NCBI RefSeq assembly: GCF_000142805.1
Contig: NC_013083.1
Span: 1,488,001 to 1,552,000, forward strand
Direction of reading: 5' to 3'
DNA length: 64,000 bases
Origin: Lachancea thermotolerans CBS 6340
Lineage: Eukaryota > Ascomycota > Saccharomycetes > Saccharomycetales > Saccharomycetaceae
Numbering within the stretch: the stretch's first letter is position 1; every line of letters begins with the position of its first letter. Shown here in pieces: positions 9,113-18,200 of the stretch. Under the pieces are notes generated by a model. It saw nothing but the letters and a program-made list of their open reading frames with translations. It was not told the origin of the DNA and ran no database searches. A program made the position numbers and the translations under genes.

Positions 9113-9838
9113 ACGCCTACTGGTGCATATATTCAATAGTCAAACCCGAATTGACACGAACACACCCTGTACATTAAGGGGGGCCAGGTTGTCCCCTGTA
9201 TATATATTTAATAGTCAAGTGAATTGACCGGAGCACAAGTTTACGCTGCGAAACTCGGCGACTTTCACATCGTCGGCGAGTATCCACGCACCGTTGAGAA
9301 ATGTGGAGAAGTCCTTGAATGGGAACCTTTCTACGGCGGAAGTCCCTGCATGAGCCAAGGGCACTTTGCAGGCGCTCGCTTAGGGGAGCTGTTTAACCAG
9401 TCATTGATAACTTTCGCACAGCCGCTTGCGTGAGGATGGCTTCAGAAAAAGGCTTACCGAAGTTTGCCAGTCTATATAGCTAGCGGGCACCGAGGGTGAC
9501 AGGCGGTCCAGCTAGCGAACCCAATTTATGACTGAAATCTGAGTCTTTATTAAATTTGAGCCAAGGCGGCTAAAGAAACATGATATAACGAGGCGCAATT
9601 GGAGAGCAGGAGATCCTCAGCTTCCAGTCGGGGGCGGCTCACCTAAGGGAAAGCTTCTAGAGGCGTCTGTGGAACCTGATGATTTCCGGGTTCAACCATA
9701 CCTGAATCTTGCGATAGTGGAAAGAGATCGCAGTTCACGAATTCGAAGAACTGCTATAACCCATCCATTATCCTCTTGATCCAGGATTGAACAATGCTGG
9801 AGTAACCTGACGCACTTAAACAGCCCACTGGTTCTACA
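9113..9838. repeat. ILV5 3' flank with an imperfect direct repeat
   Basis: Directly after ILV5, a segment at about 9125-9172 recurs imperfectly at about 9198-9242. Both copies contain ATATATT, AATAGTCAA, GAATTGAC and GCACA/AACACA blocks in the same order. The rest of the gap holds no gene I can support; a 69-codon frame at 9224 starts with TTG and runs through the second repeat. Confidence 0.6.
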
Positions 9839-10507
9839 ATGACCTCGCACATACAACCGCAGATATGCCTGGGGGCCACGGCTCCTAATTTCACTGCAAA
9901 CACATCGCAAGGACAGCTGGACTTTTACAGCTACGCCAAAGGCTCGTGGTGTCTATTCTTTTCCCACCCGGCAGACTTCACACCAATATGTACCACAGAA
10001 ATAGGCGCTTTCGCGCAGCTGGCCGATGAGTTTGAACAGAGAAACTGCAAGATGCTTTGCATGTCAACGAACTCTGCTGAAACTCATCTTCAGTGGATTC
10101 TAGATATTGAGGATGTAACCGGCGCCAAAGTCACATTCCCCATGATCTGCGATGAGGACGGCAGGATATCCACTATGTTCGGCATGGTGGACTCCCGCAA
10201 CTTCGACGAGCGTGGCCTCCCCATTCCCATACGATGCGTTCTGATCATCGACCCGCAGTTTGAGGTCCGCCTACTGCATGCGTACCTGCTGTCTACCGGA
10301 CGCAACACAGCCGAAATTTTACGGTGTCTGGACTCCTTGCAAGTCGTCGACCAGATGCATGGCAAGGTGATGACGCCCATCAACTGGATACCCGGAGACG
10401 ACGTGGTCCTGTCTCCACAGGTGGATCAAGAAGACATAGAGCGCAACTTCCCAGAAGCGCGCGAGATCCGTCCATACCTGCGCCTGACGCCGCTGGATAT
10501 GGACTAG
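9839..10507 (+). CDS. 1-Cys (Prx6-type) peroxiredoxin
   Basis: A 222-residue thiol peroxidase. The peroxidatic Cys51 sits in HPADFTPICTTE with the conserved Pro44 and Thr48, and the active-site Arg is R132 in PIRCVLIID. The long C-terminal extension (GKVMTPINWIPGDDVVLSP) is characteristic of the Prx6 group, which includes S. cerevisiae Prx1. Unlike mitochondrial Prx1, the protein starts only 13 residues before the domain, and an in-frame TAA lies 39 bases upstream of the ATG, so no presequence is encoded contiguously. It may be a cytosolic paralogue or an isoform lacking its targeting exon. S. cerevisiae has no peroxiredoxin at this position. The gene is named only to family because Prx1 orthology is not certain. 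Confidence 0.9.
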   Translation: MTSHIQPQICLGATAPNFTANTSQGQLDFYSYAKGSWCLFFSHPADFTPICTTEIGAFAQLADEFEQRNCKMLCMSTNSAETHLQWILDIEDVTGAKVTFPMICDEDGRISTMFGMVDSRNFDERGLPIPIRCVLIIDPQFEVRLLHAYLLSTGRNTAEILRCLDSLQVVDQMHGKVMTPINWIPGDDVVLSPQVDQEDIERNFPEAREIRPYLRLTPLDMD

Positions 10508-12140
10508 CATGCTTCACGAGTTGACCTATTCGCATATAACACCAGAACGAGGAACGGAACCTGCCTTACGAAACCCAAGACGCGGGCTGACCGGTCTTGC
10601 TGAATTTCCCAGCGTCGAGGACGACTCCCGTTGGAGAGTTCTCGCCCACCGACCTGTGCCTTATTAGACGCTGGCGGGCCGAGAATACATTACATAAAAT
10701 CGCGCGTACGTCGTGAGCCGCGCCTCGAGAATGTCGAGGCTTGATGTTCCGCCCGCAAACACACCGCAACTCGCCCGTACTCGAAAAATCCTACTATAAA
10801 ATCTACTCATAGAAAAAAATTTCCTGACACATTCTGTTAGCCGCTGGCCATTGCCGGGAGGACTACCACGGCGAAGAAACCCCTCATTATAATGGTTAAA
10901 AGAGCCGCTTCTTCTTCTGAGCTATCCCGGGCTGCGCGCCAAATAATTCCTCGTGCGATTTGCCTCTGATCGCGCACAACTGAAGGTGCGTGCAATTAAG
11001 GCGCTGGGACTACGAACTTCGGATCTACGTATGCCGCTGTGCGCTACCCGTGAGACGCGGGCCTCAATGTCTGCGGGCGCGTTCGCACCAGAGCTGCTTC
11101 CTCGCGCCGCCCAGGCAGGGCGGCAACATGAAGAGCGAGTTCACCACAATCGTTCCCTCCCTTATGACTGTACACAGACTGCGGGCGCTCCCTGGCTCGC
11201 AATTGCGTGATTTTGCCACCCAAGTCCCCTCAGCGGCTACCGGGATCCTCACAAAGGCTAATTGTTGGCCGTTGAAAATGCGCAGTGTATGAGCCGAGTT
11301 CGGCAGAAGTCGCAGTGCGCATCGCGTACGAAAAAAGCTGTACACCAGTCGGCCCAAACGTTGTGGCCTTAAGCACATGCCACGGATTTTTTCGTGCAGC
11401 CAATCGGCTGTGGTATATGCACAGCCGCTCCTCCGATTTTTTGCACCTGTCGTGATTAGAAAAAGCACAGCGCCCACTATATCCGTTTCCTGCACGTTCT
11501 AAGTTATACCACTTTATCTTTCACCTTTCTTTGATTGTCCGCGGCGAAAACCCGCTGCGATTGCTGTTCACTCTATCTGGCGGTTTGAATGTCTAGAAAC
11601 GCCTCAGAGATGTCCGCACTTTCGCGCGGCGCAGTGCGCCAGCTGTAGCTACCCTACTAAACGGTGCGTGCTCCAGCTGACCCCACATGTGGCTGTAGCT
11701 GGTAGAAAAAAAACTGTCGCGCTACTGCCGAGGAAGCTTTCGCGACGGAGGATGTGATACAAAAAAATAGCATCATACAGACATGCATACATGGTGCTGC
11801 AGCATAATTGTGGGTAAGATGGAGTACTGCTGCAGCGTAATTGTGTGCGAGATTGAGTACTGCGCACCCCACCTTCTCAAGGCCTTCTGGGTATGAGCCG
11901 ATCCATGCATGCGTGCGCGTTTCAAGTCACAGCGCGTTAGTCGGGGGGGTGGTTGTACTTGTGAAAATAGACATGGTTACTGCGGAGTCGAACAGGGAGA
12001 AAATATGGCAACACTTTGTCTCGGCAACGGGGCTCGCTGGTCGGCAGGTAGTATAAAAGGGACCAAGGTGTACATCTGACGCGAAGGACGAAAGCAAGAC
12101 ATCAATCCCGAAAGATACCTAGGGGTGAGCTTACGCGTCT
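10508..12140. promoter_or_regulatory. Long intergenic region upstream of RME1
   Basis: About 1.6 kb with no gene I can support. Open frames up to 143 codons lie at 10953-11495 on both strands, but they have no recognisable domain and skewed composition. The region is relatively GC-rich. TATAAAAG at 12052-12059 lies about 80 bases before the RME1 ATG. A long promoter fits a heavily regulated gene; I looked for an a1/alpha2 operator and found no convincing match. Confidence 0.5.
11795..11860. repeat. 33-bp tandem repeat upstream of RME1
   Basis: Two adjacent imperfect 33-base copies, 11795-11827 and 11828-11860. Each begins TGCTGCAGC, contains GTAATTGTG or ATAATTGTG, and ends GAGTAC. They lie about 280-350 bases upstream of the RME1 start codon. 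Confidence 0.85.
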
Positions 12141-13598
12141 ATGCTAGTCATGTCTCAGCTCGAACCCGCCGCACACGAAGAAATTTTGTATTTCGGGAAT
12201 TCATGGGAGATGCACAGGCAGCCAGAATGCCTCGAATCGAGCCCATCGCTGGCGGAGTCCGCGCCACGCGAGTCGCTTTGGCCGTTTGACCTGCTGGATC
12301 AGGACACGGCCTGCCCACCCACTATGCCCTCGCCTCCGTCGTTGGGACCGCCCTCGGCGGCAGTCCGACAGGCAGTGCCAGCGCGGCCCACGATGGTTAA
12401 AGCAAACTCTTTCTCGGAGGGCGTGCACGATTTTGACGACATGTCACACTTCCTGTCCTTCGCGTTCGTGCCGAGCCACGCGTCGTTCCAGCATCAGTAC
12501 CCGCATCAGCATATGCATTCCTACACGCATCCGCATCCGCAACCACACTCGCAGGCTATCTCGCAGGCTATCCCGCAGCCGCGCCTGCACGCGCATACCC
12601 ATGTATACCAAGACCAAGACAGCGGCGCTGATAGCGCACCCGACTACCATTTCGAGCCGGTTGTGACTAGACACAGCTTTGCCGGCCACGCTGCTAGTGC
12701 GGGTCACATTGCTAGCGCTGGTCACATTGCTAGCACAGGTTACACTGCCAGCGCCGGCCACGCTGCTAGTGCCGGCAACATTGCTAGTGCCGGCCGCGCC
12801 GCTACTGCGGAATCCGATTACGAGGGCGTGCCCCTTGCTTGGCAAAGTGCGCCATCACAGACCTTCTTCGAGAGTTTCGCCCCTGAAAGCTTATCGCCGG
12901 AAACTCGGATTAGGTCTGCTGAGCCGGACTCAAGTCCGCCTGCCTTGCCATCCTCCGCGCAATCCACGTATTTTTCGGACGCCCCGGCGGACACCGCATC
13001 CGAACCCTCCAGTGACTTGCACGACCGCTTCTACCAGGCGTTCAACAACCCGACCCAGCGCCCTACGTCGTCGAAACATGAGTCTGTGTACCAGCAGCTC
13101 ATCGACGACAACCCTCTAATGGAGGCACTCTCGAAGCGAGTGAAACGCGGATACTACCGGTGCGCACACTGTCCCAAAATGTTCTCCAACGTGCTGGAGT
13201 ACGCAAAGCACATTGACGAGTTTGAGATCCAGCGCGACTACAAGTGCCCTTTTGTGCTGTGTCCTTGGAAAATTCTCGGACTCCCACGCCGGCCTGAGTT
13301 GCGGCGCCACTGCGCAATCCAGCACAAAATGGAGATCCCCAAAGAGCTCAAGTCCACGCTGAAGCTGGGTGAAACGGACTTTCCAATCATGGAATGCACA
13401 TCCCCTTACTGCGACAAGAAGTTCTACCGCCGCGACTCGTATGCACGCCACGTTGCAATGGTACACGATAAAGCCGACAGCCGCTTCAACAAGCGCCTGG
13501 TCAAAGTTCTGGCGGAGTGTCCCTACGAGCAAGATGCGTTTCAGCATCGAGGATACATCATGGGCGAGATGATGAAAACAAAGAAGAAAACTAAGTGA
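12141..13598 (+). CDS. RME1: Zinc-finger regulator of meiosis Rme1
   Basis: A 485-residue protein with three C-terminal C2H2-type fingers, beginning at about Cys341 (CAHCPKMF), Cys369 (CPFVLCPW) and Cys419 (CTSPYCDKKF). A basic tail of about 45 residues follows the last finger. In S. cerevisiae Rme1 represses IME1, and so meiosis, in haploids, and activates CLN2 and invasive growth. The finger pattern with the KRGYYRCAHCPKMFSN entry fits Rme1, and RME1 (YGR044C) is next to the TAL1 paralogue NQM1 (YGR043C), which fits TAL1 downstream here. The N-terminal half is low complexity: a His/Gln/Pro-rich stretch near residues 115-155, then seven 6-residue repeats. The protein is far longer than the 300-residue S. 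cerevisiae Rme1. ATG 12150 is an alternative start. Confidence 0.85.
   Translation: MLVMSQLEPAAHEEILYFGNSWEMHRQPECLESSPSLAESAPRESLWPFDLLDQDTACPPTMPSPPSLGPPSAAVRQAVPARPTMVKANSFSEGVHDFDDMSHFLSFAFVPSHASFQHQYPHQHMHSYTHPHPQPHSQAISQAIPQPRLHAHTHVYQDQDSGADSAPDYHFEPVVTRHSFAGHAASAGHIASAGHIASTGYTASAGHAASAGNIASAGRAATAESDYEGVPLAWQSAPSQTFFESFAPESLSPETRIRSAEPDSSPPALPSSAQSTYFSDAPADTASEPSSDLHDRFYQAFNNPTQRPTSSKHESVYQQLIDDNPLMEALSKRVKRGYYRCAHCPKMFSNVLEYAKHIDEFEIQRDYKCPFVLCPWKILGLPRRPELRRHCAIQHKMEIPKELKSTLKLGETDFPIMECTSPYCDKKFYRRDSYARHVAMVHDKADSRFNKRLVKVLAECPYEQDAFQHRGYIMGEMMKTKKKTK
12684..12809 (+). repeat. 18-bp coding minisatellite in RME1 (seven units)
   Basis: Exactly seven 18-base units encode GHAASA, GHIASA, GHIAST, GYTASA, GHAASA, GNIASA and GRAATA. 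The units keep the reading frame and differ mainly at silent and second-residue positions. The array lies in the non-finger half of the protein. Confidence 0.95.
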
Positions 13599-14311
13599 TG
13601 CCTCCCCGCACCCGCTAGTTGCATGCACGTGTTTCAAGAAAACAAGCGACACTCACACATCAGTTTTATGGTTTAACCCGCGTCGCGAAATTAACTTTTT
13701 ATAATAGTCAATATTGCTTTTCAATACACAAACTTTAGGCGTTAAGAGTCGCGGGCGCTGTGCGACAAGGGTTCATCGCTCTGCTGTCACTGTCACTAGG
13801 CCCCAAAAATGTGCCTTTCTGCTTCTCCTCGAAATTTCATAATCCTTCACAGGGGTATTGGCCGTTTCTCATCGAAACGTGACACAATGCATGTGAAGTG
13901 GGCCCGAACGCGCTTTTCGGCGACCAAGCGTGACTCGCGCGCGGCTGCAAAACTTCGAGACGTGGTTTCTGCGGTTTCGCCTCAAACGGCTATTTGCTTG
14001 CCTGACGCGAAGGCACTTTGTGCCTGAAGTTTTCGCCGGCATTTATCGCCGATCTTACATAGGCAGGTATTAGCTGGAAATCAGAGACGGGTTCGGTTCA
14101 ACGGTTAGGTTCAGGGAGCATCACCTGCATCTTGAACAGTCAGATCAAAGTCCATGGTTACGCTTCTTCACGCATGCGAGTGGATCCTCTCTTCACCTAG
14201 TGGAAAAAAACGAGCTGTCAGTGCGAAGTAATTAACTACCGCAGCCACCAAGGCCGTCCGCACAGTCGACACAGCAGGCAAAGAAATACGAGCCGACTAA
14301 GGCAGTCTGGC

Positions 14312-14329
14312 TAGACCTTCGAAGGTCTA
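14312..14329. repeat. Perfect 18-bp palindrome
   Basis: TAGACCTTCGAAGGTCTA is fully self-complementary, with a TTCGAA centre. It lies between RME1 and the transposase-like gene. It could be a dimeric-protein site or a chance event. Confidence 0.9.
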
Positions 14330-15027
14330 AAATATACAACTCATTTTGAATAAAGCGCCTGTCGGCAGATCGGCGGTATCCGATGTCGGCCTGTTAGATG
14401 TGCTCGTACTCATCTAGCACCTCAACGGACACCTACTGCCAGGAAACAAGACTAGGCCTTGGCTATCTCTCAACTAGAAACAGCCGGCGCGGATCACAAA
14501 GCACCATCGCACACCAAAACGCATTTCCCAATCAGCACCCTGCATAACCGAGAGGTCCTCGAGCTAGGCCCTCGAATTGGCACTCAGTTCCTGCAGGGAA
14601 TACGAGAATGAAATAAAGGGTGAGCCTCGGCAAATAGCCTTAAAGCCTCAAGGCTGTTGCCACCAACTTTTAAAGTTTGGCTTACGGGGCTACTGCAGCG
14701 CTAATCGGGCATCTTAGGGCCTCCATGACTTTCACGATACCCCTGAAATCCGCATATCGGTTACTTCTGTGCGTATAGGCAGCAGCGAAAGCCGGGGGTC
14801 CATTCCGGACTCCTGCACCTTTTCTGTTCAGTTTTGAGGCGACAAAACCTCGCCCTCTCGGGTAACGTCATAAGCTACAAAAAAAGCGGGAAACATCTTA
14901 AATCTCATCGGCCATATCACTTCAGCAAAATTTCGATCCGATGAGGTTTTGAGGCTTCCTACTAGGTGCGCGAACTCTCTGTGTTGATCTTGTTCAAGGG
15001 AATAGATGGCGGCGGCTCCAAAGCATT

Positions 15028-15150
15028 TTCGCGACTAGGCGATGTCCACGAAAGCGTGGTTCGCGCGGCGACCGCGAACCGCGACTAGTCCTTCAAGCCG
15101 CGAACAGTAACGCCCGGTCTTTTGGCGTCTCGCGGCTTCGGTGGTTCGCG
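15028..15150. repeat. Clustered GGTTCGCG / CGCGACTAG motifs
   Basis: GGTTCGCG occurs at 15058-15065 and 15143-15150, and its complement CGCGAACC at 15073-15080. The first and the inverted copy form an 8-bp stem with a 7-base loop. CGCGAAC also occurs at 15099-15105. CGCGACTAG occurs at 15030-15038 and 15080-15088. The cluster sits about 60-190 bases upstream of the transposase-like gene's TATA box. Confidence 0.8.
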
Positions 15151-15298
15151 CTTACACCGTGCTTGAACGTTGAACCCACAATGCCCATCGTGTATGACTT
15201 CACATCGTGTCTTATATATAACAAACCCAATCAGCTTCAGAGGATCGTCTTGTTGATTTAGACGCCTTTTGTTTCCTGTCTACAACAGCTTTCCCGCC

Positions 15299-18200
15299 AT
15301 GGCTTCTATTGGTAGAGTGCTATACCAGGAGGACTACAGAAAATACAAGATTGTGAAGAGAGAACTTTTAGTGTTCCTAAAAGAGCATCGGCTCGACGCT
15401 AGCAGCCCGTCGCTGTTTCTCCTACTATCACACAACACCCATTCAAATGGAACAAATCTTTATTTACCGCTCATGGTTGCCGAGAGATCAGCTGCGCAAA
15501 ATGCAAGCACTAATTATCGTGTAATTCATCACTTCAAACATCATCAGAATTTCCCCGCAGTAATACAGGATGCCAATGGAAACTCCAATGTTTCAACTAG
15601 CATATCAATTTGCTCAACATGCCCCTGGGATCTCGTTGTGCCATTGTTACAGTATCTTCATGCAAGTGCCAGGCCTTCTGGAGATTACTCTCATCTAACT
15701 TGTTTGCAGAAACAAAAAAAATTCAATGGCGAAAAGGCGCGAGTCGCTGCCCAAGAATACTTGAATGATCCTAAGTCCTCGAAATCCATTGTCGCCAACA
15801 GGTATAGCATTTCTCTTTCTACCCTCAACGACGCGGTCAAGAGATTGAAACGACAACGCGAGGTGAGCGAGGGGCATAACCAGCTTCTAGACTACAAATC
15901 AGCGCCAGATCCGTTAAGTCGTAAAAGAGTCGCAAGTGTGGCGCTTTTGAACGTCTTAAATTCGTCGCTTTCTCCATCAAAGAAAAGCAGATTGGTGCCC
16001 CATATAAGCTTCAAGTATAATATTCCTGAGCGAACCCTCCGCGACAGGCTCAAAAGCTTTAACCCGAGTGTTTCTAAGGCTGCAGAAGGCGTACGGCGCC
16101 GCAAGTTATCACCATCTGCGGAGCAGTTTTTGACAACCTTTTACGCGATTTGTAACGTTCAAAACAGTCAGATCACAGTTCAACAGGCCGATGCAATTTG
16201 CGAATTGATGGCTGCTACTACCGATTGCCCTGAAATTAAGTTTTTTGACCATGATTTGGAAGAAAACGGGGCCATAAACCTTCCAAGACTTTTGCGTGAA
16301 CAGGAGACTCGACTGGGTAGAAATTTTGGCTGGAAGTTTCGTCAGCGGGATGGATTTCATTCATCAAAAGCTCGGCAGATAGATTGCAGTAGGCTTAAAG
16401 CTTCTGATGTCAACAATATCGCCATGTGGTTGAGCGAAGACGCCTACAAAATCTTAAGTACGACGCCAGCAGAGCTTGTTTTTAATGCCGACGAAATTGG
16501 CTTCGGTCATACAATCAACTCAACCAATAGGCATTCTAGGTACGTCAGCTTTACAAACTCTCAAAAGATGCACGGAAAGGGAGTTGTATACAAAGCAAAA
16601 GAGGCAGCGACAAATACAAAGACTTTAACAACAGTCACCGCATGCGTTTCTGCGGCAGGTGAGATTGTTCCTCCAATGGTTACAGCTTCTTCCTCAATTG
16701 CAAAGCTGAAAACAGAATGCCACACTTTCAATCCCAGGTTTGAGACGCTAGCTCGGTCAAAGCTACATCCGGGCGTTGGTGAAAATACACTCCTTCTTTT
16801 TACTTCTAATGGATGGAACAATTCGAAAGCCTTCTTTGAATACATTAAATGGTTTGATTCTCACACTGAACATCTAGCATTTGACCAGGGAGACAACATG
16901 CCGCAAAAACAGCGAGTATTGATAATTGATAATCATTATTCTCATTACTGTAGGCCAGTTTTAGACTATGTGGCGACCAGGAAAATAACATTATTGCTTC
17001 TTCCGCCTAACACAACACATGTTCTACAACCACTCGATGTGGGAGTTTTTAGCTGTTTGAAAAAAAAAGTACGCACGCTCGCCACAGAGTGGTGTCCCCA
17101 CCCTAGTGCTGGCGCTGACGGAAAACCAAGGTATGGTCATTTTGATATCTTGTGCAATTTCATGAACGCATTGAACCATACTTTGTCTTTTGAGTTTGAA
17201 CAGACCAAAATCTCTCAAGCTTTCGCCACAGCGGGGATATACCCGCCTGAAAAATCATTGTTCAATCCTGCAATAAGGACAGTTATGAAACATTTCGATG
17301 CCCATGCTAGGATGAAGGACATCTTCTTGAACTACATTTTACCCACAACCCAATGCAGCAGACCGGAGTCTCGGACCATCACCGGGGCTACTTTTACTCA
17401 GACTGAAAACCCTTCCAGTCCAGTGGTTCCACTTATTGGAAGTGAAGCATTCTTTATAGGCGAAGAAGACTTAGAGAGTCTCGATTATCTTGCCGTTAAC
17501 GCACAAGAGGTTATGCTGGGGACTGCTGGTGGTCAAGAAACTATTGAAGAAAGTGAGTATGATGTTTCAAGTTCACAAGCATCAGATAAGATTGAACTTG
17601 CTTGTGCACTAGACGACAAATTCATTTCAAAATTCACGTTCGAGGATGTACTGAAAATGATATCGGACCTCATCGGAGGTGAAGTTGACACAGAGAGCAT
17701 TTCCTTAGTTCCAAAACTGATGGAACGCTTGGACAAATGCTCTGAACTAGCTTTCGGATCCGGGTCGCATCTAACTATAACCAAGGAACTGTTTCTTGAG
17801 CAACAAGCCAACGTGATGGGAATCATAATGTACCTAATCTACTTCGGGGCTTGTTTCCTCGGGGTTCGAGAACAGAATAAAATCGAGGAGGCGCTGCAAT
17901 GTTTTGATAATAAAGAGACCAGTGTGCGCGCTACCGGGGCTTCTGTAGAGAAGCAAACAACAAGTGTTCTCAGAGACCTGTCGAAGAAGCAATTCTTCAA
18001 GCTCTTTCCCAAAATTGCAGGAAGCATAGATCGCGATCTGTCGAAGAAAATTTCCCTAATTCAAAACACGACTCAGGATTCAGAATCCATGAGCGACGAG
18101 TTGATCAATGAGCTCGGATTCAGTGTGTGGGAGTTTCTGCAAAAAATGATAAAGAACGAGAACTCTTCCTTGTCCTTACAACCCGAGCAGCTAAGGAACC

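Larger units (their letters stand above)
13599..15298. other. 1.7-kb intergenic region between RME1 and the transposase-like gene
   Basis: No gene recognised; stops are frequent in all frames. It holds a perfect 18-base palindrome (14312-14329), a cluster of CGCGAAC/GTTCGCG motifs (15028-15150) and a TATA box TATATATAA at 15213-15221, about 80 bases before the next ATG. It is a candidate location for the left end of an old transposon, but I could not match any segment to the right flank. Confidence 0.5.

Noticed and set aside
9660-9720. GGGTTCAACC resembling a tRNA T-loop
   Set aside because: No matching acceptor, D or anticodon arms around it.
11064-11495. 143-codon minus-strand frame upstream of RME1
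   Set aside because: No recognisable family; overlaps plus-strand frames of similar length; composition looks like non-coding GC-rich DNA.
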